DNA of 46,660 nucleotides from NCBI GenBank assembly GCA_903852585.1, contig CAINRG010000033.1:69633-116292 (forward strand). Direction: 5' to 3'. The stretch comes from an uncultured Actinomycetes bacterium. Lineage in GTDB: Bacteria; Actinomycetota; Actinomycetes; Nanopelagicales; Nanopelagicaceae. The notes beneath the pieces were generated by a model. It did no database searches and was not told the origin of the DNA. It saw nothing but the letters and a program-made list of their open reading frames with translations. Shown here piece by piece: positions 10,264-18,606 of the stretch (position 1 is its first letter; every line of letters begins with the position of its first letter). The translations under genes were made by a program, and so were the position numbers.

Positions 10264-11133
10264 TTATCGACGCTCTTCTTTTTGCTTACACGCCATGCAG
10301 AGCGTTGCGCGAGGAAATACTTGAAGGCGATCTTTTCCAATAAAGCTTCCGCACTCTTCACACTTGCCGTAGCTCTTGTTGTCGATGCGTTCGACCGCAC
10401 GCTCAGTTTGCGTCACCATGTCGCGGGCGTTGTAGACCAATGACATTTCATGCTCACGCTCAAAAGTTTTTGTTCCCGCATCTGCCTGGTCGTCACCTGC
10501 TCCGACACCCGCAGCTGCAATGAGATCTTCCATCTCTTTTTCAGCATCGGCGAGTTCTTGGCGAAGGCGCACTAATTCTTTTTGAAGTTGTGACTTCATT
10601 GATTTAAGTTCTGTAGCAGTCCATGCGCCTTCAGTCTCACTGACGACAAGAGGTGCTGGAGCTGCCTTGATGGGCTTCAGCGCCGCGCTCTTTTTGAGGG
10701 CGATTGATGGACGAACAGGTGGAAGCATCGTAAGGCGACGCTCCTCCACAACAACTTCTGCGGCATTAATTTCTTTTGGTGCAACGCTGATTGTTGTCGC
10801 ATTTCCCTTTGTTGTGCTTTGCAGCTTCGCTGGAAGAGGCTTCGCCGGAGCTTTTGGACTCTTCAAAACTTGAGGGGCCTTCTTTGCAAGAGATGGCTTC
10901 ACGATATTTGGGGATCGTGTTGCTACCTTCTTTGCTGCCGGTTTTGCAGAAGCCTTCTTTACCGGGGCCTTTTTAGGTACAGCCTTCTTTGCGGCTGCCT
11001 TTTTCACTGCTTTAACTTGAGCTTTCTTTGCTGATTTCACAGGAGCCTTCTTTGCTGGTGCGGCCTTCTTTGGCGCAGCCTTTTTAGTTGCCGCCTTCTT
11101 TACCGCTTTTATTGCTTTTGCGACCTTGCTCAT
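10264..11133 (-). CDS. DksA/TraR-type zinc-finger protein with histone H1-like N-terminal tail
   Basis: 289 residues in two parts. Residues 1 to about 115 are a low-complexity Lys/Ala/Pro tail (KKAAPKKAAPAKKAPVKSAKK and similar repeats), like bacterial histone H1-like proteins. Residues about 165-289 form a coiled-coil helix (KSMKSQLQKELVRLRQELADAEKEM) followed by a DksA-type C4 zinc finger, C-x2-C-x17-C-x2-C, near the C-terminus. The RNA-polymerase secondary-channel role of DksA is known for the family; in this protein it is an inference, since the basic tail would also bind DNA or RNA. ATG at 11133 has a GGAG Shine-Dalgarno sequence, and a good promoter lies upstream. Placement before lspA is shared with other Actinobacteria. 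Confidence 0.85.
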   Translation of the reverse strand: MSKVAKAIKAVKKAATKKAAPKKAAPAKKAPVKSAKKAQVKAVKKAAAKKAVPKKAPVKKASAKPAAKKVATRSPNIVKPSLAKKAPQVLKSPKAPAKPLPAKLQSTTKGNATTISVAPKEINAAEVVVEERRLTMLPPVRPSIALKKSAALKPIKAAPAPLVVSETEGAWTATELKSMKSQLQKELVRLRQELADAEKEMEDLIAAAGVGAGDDQADAGTKTFEREHEMSLVYNARDMVTQTERAVERIDNKSYGKCEECGSFIGKDRLQVFPRATLCMACKQKEERR

Positions 11134-11167
11134 CGCACGCTCCTTTTATTACCGCTTTTACCTCTTA

Positions 11168-11197
11168 TATATAGGCCGCCCAAATGTAGGTGGGCAA
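11168..11197 (-). promoter_or_regulatory. Promoter of the DksA-like/lspA/rluD unit
   Basis: On the minus strand TTGCCC (11192-11197) is followed by an 18-nt spacer and TATATA (11168-11173). It lies about 35 nt before the ATG of the DksA-like gene, which also has a GGAG ribosome site. The match to a housekeeping sigma-70-type promoter is good by eye. Confidence 0.5.
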
Positions 11198-11244
11198 GCG
11201 GCAAGGCTAGGACTTCTCGCGTCTAAACTCCAACTCAGCCACGC

Positions 11245-11250
11245 TAGAAT
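11245..11250 (+). promoter_or_regulatory. Candidate -10 box of ileS
   Basis: TAGAAT on the plus strand, about 50 nt before the ileS GTG. No convincing -35 box is seen 16-18 nt upstream, so this is a weak call. The GTG itself is preceded by a clear AGAAGGAG ribosome site at 11286-11293. Confidence 0.3.
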
Positions 11251-11300
11251 CTCTACTTACGCTCAATACTCGGCAAGAATCAGAAAGAAGGAGTTCATTC

Positions 11301-14300
11301 GTGACGCAGTTCAAGGCACTCTCTCCTCAGATTGACCTGCCTTCAACCGAACACGCCATTCTCTCATTCTGGGAAACACAGGAAATTTTTCATAAGTCAA
11401 TCGCCGCCGGTGAAGGAAGCGAAAACTGGACCTTCTACGAAGGCCCGCCTACTGCCAATGGTGTACCTGGCACCCACCACATTGAAGCTCGCGTATTTAA
11501 AGATGCATTCCCTCGCTTTCAAACAATGAAGGGCAAGCAAGTAATTCGAAAAGCCGGGTGGGATTGTCACGGTCTACCTGTTGAAATTGCCGTCGAGAAA
11601 GAGTTGGGATTCTCCGGTAAAGGCGATATTGAAAAGTTTGGAATCGCGCAATTCAACGAGAAATGCCGCGCCTCCGTACAACGTCACGTCGATGAGTTCA
11701 CGAAGATGACACGTCGGATGGGCTTCTGGGTTGATTTTGATGAAGCATATTGGACGATGTCTCCTGAATATGTTGAAAGTGTCTGGTGGTCGCTTCAACA
11801 AATATGGAAAAAGGGTTTACTTGTTCAGGATCACCGAGTTGCTCCTTACTGCCCTCGATGCGGAACCGGTCTTTCTGATCACGAACTTGCACAGGGCTAC
11901 GAAACAATCACTGACCCTTCAGTCTACGTAAGGTTCCCAGCGACATCAGGAGTGATTGCTGAACTTGGCGCTTCTTTTCTTGTATGGACTACGACTCCAT
12001 GGACCCTTGTATCCAATACTGCGATTGCAGTTAATCCCGAGGTTGAATATCAAGTCGTAGAAATTACTCACGATGAAAAGAGCGAACGTCTTGTCATTGC
12101 TGCAAACCTTGCCCATATTCTTGGCGAGGATCGCACTGTTGTTGCTTCATTTATCGGTAAGGATCTTGAAAAGATTACTTACACGCGCCCATTTGATTTT
12201 GTAGAAATTCCTGATGCTCATTACATCGTTCTCGCTGATTATGTAACGATTGAAGATGGAACAGGACTTGTCCACCAATCTCCCGCATTTGGAGCCGATG
12301 ACCTTCAAGTCTGTAGACGATATGGCCTTCCTGTCGTCAACCCCGTCGCACCGGATGGAACATTTCTGCCAAACGTCCCTCTCGTCGGAGGCGTCTTTTT
12401 CAAGGAAGCCGATAAGGCTCTCATCAAGGATTTGAAGGCAAAGGGCCTGCTCTTTAAGCAACTTCAATACGAGCACTCCTATCCACATTGCTGGCGTTGC
12501 CACACTGCTCTTCTCTATTACGCACAACCATCCTGGTATATCCGAACAACAGCTATTAAAGATGAACTCATTCGCGAAAATGAGAAAACAGATTGGCATC
12601 CTGAAACAATCAAAACTGGCCGTTATGGTGATTGGCTCAATAACAATATCGACTGGGCGCTCTCTCGTAACCGTTACTGGGGAACTCCTCTTCCAATTTG
12701 GCGCTGCGAAGAAGGTCACCAATATTGCATCGCATCTCTTGCAGAGCTCTCCGAGCTCTCTGGAAAGGATGTAAGAAATACCGATCCGCATCGCCCATTT
12801 GTTGATGACATCACTTTCACGTGCACTGATGCACAATGCTCGCTCACAATGACTCGCGTGCCCGAAGTTATCGACTGTTGGTACGACTCCGGCGCAATGC
12901 CTTTTGCTCAATGGGGATACCCTCATAAAGAAGGTTCTGTTGAGAAGTTTGAAGCGGCCTATCCCGCAGATTTCATCTGCGAGGCCATCGATCAAACTCG
13001 TGGATGGTTTTATACATTAATGACTATTGGGACTCTTGTTTTTGACAAGAGTTCTTATAACACCGTTCTCTGCCTTGGGCATATCCTCGATAAGGATGGG
13101 CGCAAGATGAGTAAGCACCTTGGAAATGTTCTCGAGCCTATCTCTCTCATGGATCAACATGGCGCCGATGCGGTTCGTTGGTACATGCTTGCAGCAGGTT
13201 CACCGTGGAGCGCGCGCCGCGTTGGTCACGATGCGCTTTCCGATGTCGTGCGCAAAACACTTTTGACATACTGGAATACAGTCTCTTTCTTTACCTTGTA
13301 TGCAAAGGCATCAGAATTTACCCTCGAGCAATTTAATTCCGGCCCAACAGCCACAATGGACCGATGGATTCTCTCAGAACTTCATTTGCTCACCGGCAAG
13401 GTAGAGAAAGCATACGAAGAATTTGACTCGCAAGAAGCCGGACGAATCCTTGCTCAATTTATCGATGACTTATCGAATTGGTATGTTCGTCGTTCGCGCC
13501 GTCGCTTCTGGGATGGCGATACATCCGCTCTCTCTACCTTGTATACCTGCCTCAAAACCCTCACCCAACTCATGGCTCCGATGGTTCCCTTCATCACCGA
13601 GCACGTTTGGCAAGAGTTGGTACGAGTCGCTGAACCAGAAGCTGAACTTTCTGTACATCTTGCAAAGTTTCCAACGGTAGAACTTTCTCGGATTGACGAA
13701 GCTCTCTCAACATCAGTTGGACTTTCTCGCCGGCTGGTTGAACTAGGTCGAGCCGCTCGAGCTGAGTCCAAGATAAAAATTCGCCAACCTCTCGCTCGCG
13801 CCCTCGTTTCGGCGCAAGGATGGGAGAAAATGGATCCTGAAATCCGTGCCCATATTTCTGACGAACTCAATGTTGTAGACATGGATTCGCTTTCTTCTGC
13901 TGGTGGAGATCTTGTTGATATCTCCATTAAAGCTAATTTCCGATCCATTGGGACGCGATACGGAGGCGATGTACAAGCAATCGCTGCAGCTATCGGCGCC
14001 TGCGATGCAACCGCACTTGTGCGTGAAATTCGTGCTGCGAATACAGCGACAATCTCTTACAAAAAAGATGGAGCGCCTCTTGATGCGCAAATTTCGATTG
14101 ACGACCTCGTTGTGACAGAAACGCCAAAATCTGGATGGTCTGTAGCAAGCCATTCAGGTGAGAGCGTTGCACTCGACTTGGCACTCACCCCTGCCCTCAT
14201 TCAAGCCGGCCTTGTACGAGAGGTCATTCGCGCAATTCAAGAAGAACGAAAGAATTCAGGCTTTGATATTAGCGACAGAATTTCGGTGACATGGAACGCT

Positions 14301-14441
14301 CCTGCCGATACCGCTGCTGCAATCGAATCGGCCGTTGCGGCGATATCTGAAGAGGTATTGGCGACTGGATTCACTCACGACGCTTCTCTCTCACACGGAG
14401 AAAACGAGATTGGTTTAGCGCTTAAGCTCTCTAGGAGTTGA
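11301..14441 (+). CDS. ileS: Isoleucyl-tRNA synthetase IleS, eukaryote-like type
   Basis: 1046 residues from a GTG start with an AGAAGGAG site 7 nt upstream. The class I signatures are visible: a HIGH-like GTHHIEAR (57-64) and KMSKH (602-606), followed by the anticodon-binding domain. A CPRCGTGLSDHE segment and a second CWRC site in the editing-domain region, together with KMSKHLGN, are typical of the eukaryote-like class found in mycobacteria, which tends to be insensitive to mupirocin (family knowledge). It charges tRNA-Ile and edits Val-tRNA-Ile. It is the only plus-strand gene between the two long minus-strand blocks and ends 9 nt from the yggT stop (convergent). Confidence 0.97.
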   Translation: MTQFKALSPQIDLPSTEHAILSFWETQEIFHKSIAAGEGSENWTFYEGPPTANGVPGTHHIEARVFKDAFPRFQTMKGKQVIRKAGWDCHGLPVEIAVEKELGFSGKGDIEKFGIAQFNEKCRASVQRHVDEFTKMTRRMGFWVDFDEAYWTMSPEYVESVWWSLQQIWKKGLLVQDHRVAPYCPRCGTGLSDHELAQGYETITDPSVYVRFPATSGVIAELGASFLVWTTTPWTLVSNTAIAVNPEVEYQVVEITHDEKSERLVIAANLAHILGEDRTVVASFIGKDLEKITYTRPFDFVEIPDAHYIVLADYVTIEDGTGLVHQSPAFGADDLQVCRRYGLPVVNPVAPDGTFLPNVPLVGGVFFKEADKALIKDLKAKGLLFKQLQYEHSYPHCWRCHTALLYYAQPSWYIRTTAIKDELIRENEKTDWHPETIKTGRYGDWLNNNIDWALSRNRYWGTPLPIWRCEEGHQYCIASLAELSELSGKDVRNTDPHRPFVDDITFTCTDAQCSLTMTRVPEVIDCWYDSGAMPFAQWGYPHKEGSVEKFEAAYPADFICEAIDQTRGWFYTLMTIGTLVFDKSSYNTVLCLGHILDKDGRKMSKHLGNVLEPISLMDQHGADAVRWYMLAAGSPWSARRVGHDALSDVVRKTLLTYWNTVSFFTLYAKASEFTLEQFNSGPTATMDRWILSELHLLTGKVEKAYEEFDSQEAGRILAQFIDDLSNWYVRRSRRRFWDGDTSALSTLYTCLKTLTQLMAPMVPFITEHVWQELVRVAEPEAELSVHLAKFPTVELSRIDEALSTSVGLSRRLVELGRAARAESKIKIRQPLARALVSAQGWEKMDPEIRAHISDELNVVDMDSLSSAGGDLVDISIKANFRSIGTRYGGDVQAIAAAIGACDATALVREIRAANTATISYKKDGAPLDAQISIDDLVVTETPKSGWSVASHSGESVALDLALTPALIQAGLVREVIRAIQEERKNSGFDISDRISVTWNAPADTAAAIESAVAAISEEVLATGFTHDASLSHGENEIGLALKLSRS

Positions 14442-14450
14442 TAATTTTCT

Positions 14451-14735
14451 TTAGGGAATAAGATGAGTTAATTGAGAAAGTATTTGAACCCCAAAAAATA
14501 AAATGATAAATGAGAGATCCACGGCTACTGTTCCGATGCGCAAAGGTGGGATGAATCTGCGTGCGGTTTTGATAAATGGATCCGTTACTCCATAAACAAA
14601 TTCTGCAATGAGAAGTACAACGCCACGAGGACGCCAATCGCGAGCGAACATACGAACATAATCCAAAATCAATCTTCCCAATAAGGTGAAAAGGAAGAGT
14701 TGAAGGATGTTGTTAAGAATCCCGCCGATACTCAT
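14451..14735 (-). CDS. YggT family membrane protein
   Basis: 94 residues with two hydrophobic helices separated by a short loop containing DWRPRG and a VTDPFIKTARRFIPPLRIGTV motif, typical of one YggT repeat. The function is not well defined; in Gram-positive bacteria the gene (ylmG) accompanies sepF and is linked to septum placement. The ATG overlaps the sepF stop by 1 bp (TGATG). Downstream there is no divIVA: only 9 bp separate its stop from the convergent ileS stop. Confidence 0.9.
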   Translation of the reverse strand: MSIGGILNNILQLFLFTLLGRLILDYVRMFARDWRPRGVVLLIAEFVYGVTDPFIKTARRFIPPLRIGTVAVDLSFIILFFGVQILSQLTHLIP

Positions 14736-15241
14736 CAGGACTGATTAAAGAAACTTGCCTCAGTTGCGGCTACTTTTCCTTCAGTGGAGACTCGTACATT
14801 TGGCGGAGTCAAAAGAAAGACCTTTGATGTGACTCGCTCAATGCTTCCAAAATGTCCAAATACCAAACCAGATGCAAAATCAACAAGACGCTTTCGCTCT
14901 GTTTCATCCATATCGCTCAGATTCATCAGAACAGGTTGGCCTTGGCGGAACATTTCGCCGACAGTGCGTGCTTCGTTATAGAAGCGAGGATGAATTGTGA
15001 AAATTTGATCCATAACAGGAAGCTCTTGTTGAACTGGAGCGGGGCGAGACGCAACTGGAGAAGCGGCGGAAACTTTTACTGAAGGCGCTGCCCACGAAGG
15101 AGCGGCAGCTTCTGTTGTTGAAGGAACTGCACGCACTGAGCGAGTGCGAGCTGGTTGCTCAACTTCAACGATGGGTTGTAGGTCATCCTCATCGTCTACG
15201 AGACCGAGGTAATTTGCGACGCGCTTAAATGCATTAGCCAT
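14735..15241 (-). CDS. sepF: Cell division protein SepF
   Basis: 168 residues. SepF links FtsZ to the membrane and is the main FtsZ anchor in Actinobacteria. The N-terminal residues form a short amphipathic helix (MANAFKRVANYLGL), followed by an acidic stretch (DDEDD), a Ser/Ala/Pro-rich linker of about 50 residues, and the conserved SepF core (about 78-152, with QIFTIHPRFYNEA and SDMDETERKRLVDFASGL). No FtsA gene is present in this cluster, which fits SepF acting as the tether. It lies 9 nt after the YggS-type gene. Confidence 0.95.
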   Translation of the reverse strand: MANAFKRVANYLGLVDDEDDLQPIVEVEQPARTRSVRAVPSTTEAAAPSWAAPSVKVSAASPVASRPAPVQQELPVMDQIFTIHPRFYNEARTVGEMFRQGQPVLMNLSDMDETERKRLVDFASGLVFGHFGSIERVTSKVFLLTPPNVRVSTEGKVAATEASFFNQS

Positions 15242-15250
15242 ATCAGAATT

Positions 15251-15916
15251 TTAGGTCAGAGGTGGGCGTGAACCCAGGATTGAGCTACCAACGCGAATAT
15301 GTGTCGCTCCAGCCTTTATCGCCTCCACAAAATCCCCACTCATTCCCATCGATAAGAATGGCAGACCTCGATGAATTGCTTCTTGAGCGAGTACGGAGAA
15401 GACCTCTGAGGCCTTTTTCTCCAATGGAGGAACAACCATCAGTCCAGAGATGTGAAGTGGAGATCGTGCAAGAAAGTCATCGATCTCATCTACAGGAATT
15501 CCTCCGCGATGCTCCAGACTCGGTTCCATAGATACCTGAAGAAAGAAATCCGTGACCGATGAATCCGCACGTTGTGAGAATTTTGCTGCGTGCTCAAGGG
15601 AATCCAGTGAATGTACAACCGAGCTCCAACTGCTGATGGATGAGATCTTGCGGCTTTGAATCTGGCCTTGGAAATGCCACCGTGCATCGTTGGGCAGCGC
15701 CGGCGCCTTGAGCGCTCCCTCGTGGTCTCTATTTTCTCCAAAGTCTCTCACGCCAAGCTCATAGAGAAAAAGGGCATCCTCGACAGGATAGGTCTTTGTC
15801 ACAACAACGAGAGTTAAATCATCTCTATTGCGACCTGCGTCAAAAAGAGCCTGCGAAATCTGGTTTTCAACATGAGATAAATTCTCTCGCAACTCATCTT
15901 TGCGATTTTGAGTCAT
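15251..15916 (-). CDS. YggS/PLPBP-type pyridoxal phosphate homeostasis protein
   Basis: 221 residues, single-domain TIM barrel like the N-terminal part of alanine racemase. K41 in VVVTKTYP is the PLP-binding lysine; other family segments are FGENRDHE, WHFQGQIQ, MSGDFVEAIKAG and HIRVGSSILG. Members bind PLP and affect vitamin B6 and amino acid balance without a firm enzymatic reaction. It sits between the LACC1-type gene and sepF, as in many Gram-positive dcw clusters. The ATG overlaps the upstream stop by 4 bp. Confidence 0.93.
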   Translation of the reverse strand: MTQNRKDELRENLSHVENQISQALFDAGRNRDDLTLVVVTKTYPVEDALFLYELGVRDFGENRDHEGALKAPALPNDARWHFQGQIQSRKISSISSWSSVVHSLDSLEHAAKFSQRADSSVTDFFLQVSMEPSLEHRGGIPVDEIDDFLARSPLHISGLMVVPPLEKKASEVFSVLAQEAIHRGLPFLSMGMSGDFVEAIKAGATHIRVGSSILGSRPPLT

Positions 15917-16560
15917 AGGAAGACCACCCCAACTTGTCGGCCCTGCGTTTCCTGCTTTTGAGTGGAGCGACGATGAGAGAAGTATTCATTGTTTTCACGT
16001 GTGCAAGCGCCCAAAACCTCAGTTCGTATACCCATTTTTGTTAACTGATTCTTTACTTCTGCCGCAAGATCAAGGGCATGAATCTCATCATTGGTGGCGG
16101 CGCTCGGAAAATTCTGAATAATCTCTTGATACATCTGCGGTGAAACTTCATAGCAATCTCGGCAGATAGACGGTCCGATCGTTGCTACTAAATCCTTTCC
16201 GCCAAGTTCACGCATTTGCGCGATGGTTTTTTGAACGATCCCGTTCATCATTCCTTTTCGACCAGCATGAATAACGCCTACAACGCTGGAAGAGGTCACA
16301 ATTATGGGAAGACAATCGCCAACCAGAACTGCAAGTCCAGTACCTTTATCGGATGTTATGAGAGCATCACAATCAAATACCGAATCTTCACCTGCAGCAA
16401 CCATGACGGTATCAGAATGTGTTTGGCGCATGAAGTGAAGCGAGTCAAGCGAGAGCGCACTCTTTAAGTTCTGGCGATTTCTGAAGACCAGAGAATCCAC
16501 ATCCCCTATATCTAAGCCAAGATTTCCCCACGCGCGGGAGGTAAAGAGATAACCAGCCAT
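15913..16560 (-). CDS. YfiH/LACC1-type multicopper-fold purine nucleoside enzyme
   Basis: 215 residues. The family was long called laccase domain or polyphenol oxidase; characterised members act on purine nucleosides (phosphorylase and adenosine deaminase activity). The metal site is visible as H48 in MRQTHSDTV, C83 in VGDCLPI and H98 in HAGRKG, plus the IGPSICRDCYEV segment. It lies 6 nt after ftsZ and overlaps the YggS-type gene by 4 bp, a conserved neighbourhood. Why it travels with division genes is not known. Confidence 0.93.
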   Translation of the reverse strand: MAGYLFTSRAWGNLGLDIGDVDSLVFRNRQNLKSALSLDSLHFMRQTHSDTVMVAAGEDSVFDCDALITSDKGTGLAVLVGDCLPIIVTSSSVVGVIHAGRKGMMNGIVQKTIAQMRELGGKDLVATIGPSICRDCYEVSPQMYQEIIQNFPSAATNDEIHALDLAAEVKNQLTKMGIRTEVLGACTRENNEYFSHRRSTQKQETQGRQVGVVFL

Positions 16561-16566
16561 GAAGAT

Positions 16567-17727
16567 TTACTTCATGAAATCTGGAACGTCTATCTCATCC
16601 TCTGCTACGAGCTCTTCAAAAGTGATACGACGACGAGCACTTGCTGTCGTTGGAATTGAATCGGTATCTTCGTTTATTCCTAAATCAAGAGCAACCGCAA
16701 TTGGGTCATTTGAGGCAATCGGATCAGCTTCTCCAGAGAGAGCAGTTGCATCCAGGACCGGTACGGCTACGCGCTTTGGCGCACCGCCTTCAAACCCTGC
16801 CGCGATAACAGTGATTCGAACTTCATCACCCAGTGCATCGTCGATAACAGTTCCAAAGATGATATTTGCATCAGGATGAGCGACCTTTGCAACCATCTCT
16901 GCTGCCTCTGAAAGTTCAAAGAGACCAAGGTCTGATCCTCCAGCAATGGAGAGAAGGACTCCACGTGCACCATCAATGGAAGCTTCAAGCAGTGGGCTTG
17001 CGATTGCGAGCTCGGCCGCGCGCGTGGCACGTCCTTCGCCGCGAGCAGAACCAATTCCCATAAGTGCAGAACCAGCTCCGGCCATGACACTCTTTACATC
17101 TGCAAAATCCAGATTGATTAAACCAGGAGTTGTAATTAAATCTGTAATACCTTGAACACCTGACAGAAGAACTTGGTCAGCACTTCTAAATGCTTCAACA
17201 GCAGTAATCGAGCGATCAGAGATTGCAAGAAGGCGATCGTTTGGAATAACGATAAGAGTATCTACTTCCGCACGCAGAAGTTCGATTCCTTCTTCTGCCT
17301 GTACGGTGCGGTGCTTTGCTTCGAATGAGAAAGGCTTTGTTACTACACCAACGGTAAGTGCACCAAGGTCTTTAGCAATTTTTGCAACAATGGGTGCGCC
17401 ACCTGTGCCAGTACCGCCGCCTTCGCCCGCGGTAACAAAAACCATATCTGCTCCGCGCAAAACTTCTTCAATCTCTTCACTGTGATCGAGCGCTGCTTGA
17501 CGACCAACTTCCGGTGCGGCACCTGCTCCGAGACCACGAGTAGATTTTCTACCAATATCTAATTTCACATCTGCATCACTCATAATAAGTTGTTGTGCAT
17601 CTGTATTGACTGCGATGAATTCAACACCTTTAAGTCCTGCTTCAATCATGCGATTGACAGCATTGACTCCGCCGCCGCCAATGCCGACGACTTTGATGAC
17701 TGCTAAATAATTTTGCGGTGTTGCCAC
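16567..17727 (-). CDS. ftsZ: Cell division GTPase FtsZ
   Basis: 386 residues from a GTG start preceded by a GAGGAG site. FtsZ polymerises into the Z ring. The GTP-binding tubulin signature [12 protein letters not shown] is at about 101-112, the T7 synergy loop NLDFAD at 205-210, and the C-terminal anchoring peptide [10 protein letters not shown] at 377-386, which is the expected docking site for SepF. The linker between core and peptide is short (about 50-60 residues). A 126-bp gap separates it from ftsQ and holds a candidate own promoter. Confidence 0.98.
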   Translation of the reverse strand: MATPQNYLAVIKVVGIGGGGVNAVNRMIEAGLKGVEFIAVNTDAQQLIMSDADVKLDIGRKSTRGLGAGAAPEVGRQAALDHSEEIEEVLRGADMVFVTAGEGGGTGTGGAPIVAKIAKDLGALTVGVVTKPFSFEAKHRTVQAEEGIELLRAEVDTLIVIPNDRLLAISDRSITAVEAFRSADQVLLSGVQGITDLITTPGLINLDFADVKSVMAGAGSALMGIGSARGEGRATRAAELAIASPLLEASIDGARGVLLSIAGGSDLGLFELSEAAEMVAKVAHPDANIIFGTVIDDALGDEVRITVIAAGFEGGAPKRVAVPVLDATALSGEADPIASNDPIAVALDLGINEDTDSIPTTASARRRITFEELVAEDEIDVPDFMK

Positions 17728-17787
17728 GGTTTCTCCTCACCCTAAATCTCTACTTGAGACTTAAAGTTATCCATCTTCTGTTGCGTA

Positions 17788-17816
17788 AAAGTAGGACTGC
17801 ACAGAAGTGCAAGCAA
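17788..17816 (-). promoter_or_regulatory. Candidate internal promoter of ftsZ
   Basis: On the minus strand TTGCTT (17811-17816), a 17-nt spacer and TACTTT (17788-17793) lie about 60 nt before the ftsZ GTG. A small hairpin (TGCAC-AGAA-GTGCA on the plus strand, 17798-17811) sits inside the spacer and touches the -35 box. The other junctions from ftsL-like to ftsQ are gaps of at most a few bp or overlaps, so this 126-bp gap is the natural place for extra ftsZ transcription. Confidence 0.4.
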
Positions 17817-17853
17817 ACACCGACACGATTTATTTACAAATACTTATTTCGCG

Positions 17854-18606
17854 TTATTTAACTATGGGAGAAAGTGGAGAAGAGAGATCAAAAAGTTTTG
17901 CATGCGCATTCTCTGGAAGTGCTAAAAGTGCCCGTAAAACTTTGACTTTAGTGACCATCTCTTCATTACTCCCCCATCGGACGATAACTTTTCCAGAGGC
18001 AAGGCCAGAATGAGAACTTTGAATAAAATCGGTCGATCGAATTGCCAGCGAGGTCATATTTGCCAACAGATCCGTTGATGAATTTGATGAAGAATTTGAT
18101 GAAGAATCAGAGGATAAATTTTGAATAAATCCAGCGGCTGTCTTGATGAGGTCTGGAGAGACACTCGCAAATGTTATGAGTGGATATGAGTTTGAGCCTT
18201 GAGCTGAAAATACACTTCCGGTTTTATCGAAGAAAGATCGAGCTCCATCGACATTTGTGAACTCAGCTATCGGGGTTCGCTCTTGAATCGCAATATGAAT
18301 TCGCCCATGTAACCATTCACGTTTGACCTCTTCTGACGCAACCCAATCCAATTGTGAGATTCGGCGAGAAAGCGAATGTACGTCAACTCTGGCTAGAGGA
18401 ATGCCGATGCGAAAAGCAGTGTGAGGAGTCAGAATCTGAGAGGAAATTTCAGCTTTACGAAGAGTTCCATCGATAACAACAGATTTGGCAGCTAAAAGAG
18501 TTGACCAACCCAAAAGATATGTCAGGAGTGAAAGAAGAAGAATCGAGAGCGCAATCCCGGGTGCATGCTTTATTCGCCCAATTCGATGAAGCCTGAGCTT
18601 AGGCAA
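17854..18606 (-). CDS. ftsQ: Cell division protein FtsQ/DivIB
   Basis: 250 residues: short basic cytoplasmic N-terminus, one membrane helix (about 17-40), POTRA domain beginning at KSVVIDGTLRKAEI and a beta domain. FtsQ bridges early and late divisome proteins outside the membrane. The start is TTG at 18606, overlapping the murC stop by 8 bp, with GGAG 6 nt upstream; no ATG is near. Residues 165-177 are a Ser/Asn run (SSDSSSNSSSNSS) encoded by a 12-bp tandem repeat, probably a flexible insertion in the beta domain. The call rests on topology, POTRA pattern and position before ftsZ. Confidence 0.88.
   Translation of the reverse strand: MPKLRLHRIGRIKHAPGIALSILLLSLLTYLLGWSTLLAAKSVVIDGTLRKAEISSQILTPHTAFRIGIPLARVDVHSLSRRISQLDWVASEEVKREWLHGRIHIAIQERTPIAEFTNVDGARSFFDKTGSVFSAQGSNSYPLITFASVSPDLIKTAAGFIQNLSSDSSSNSSSNSSTDLLANMTSLAIRSTDFIQSSHSGLASGKVIVRWGSNEEMVTKVKVLRALLALPENAHAKLFDLSSPLSPIVK
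18080..18103 (+). repeat. 12-bp tandem repeat inside ftsQ
   Basis: Two perfect copies of GAATTTGATGAA (18080-18091 and 18092-18103) with partial copies on each side. The unit is a multiple of three, so copy changes keep the ftsQ frame and only lengthen the Ser/Asn run. Confidence 0.85.

Noticed and set aside
11134-11300. Possible T-box riboswitch upstream of ileS, common in Actinobacteria
   Set aside because: No TGGTACC-type T-box core or matching stem is visible in the 167-bp gap, which also holds the divergent promoter.
12147-12995. Open frame of 282 codons on the minus strand inside ileS
   Set aside because: It is antisense to a strongly conserved gene, has Cys- and Ser-rich low-quality content and no family motif.
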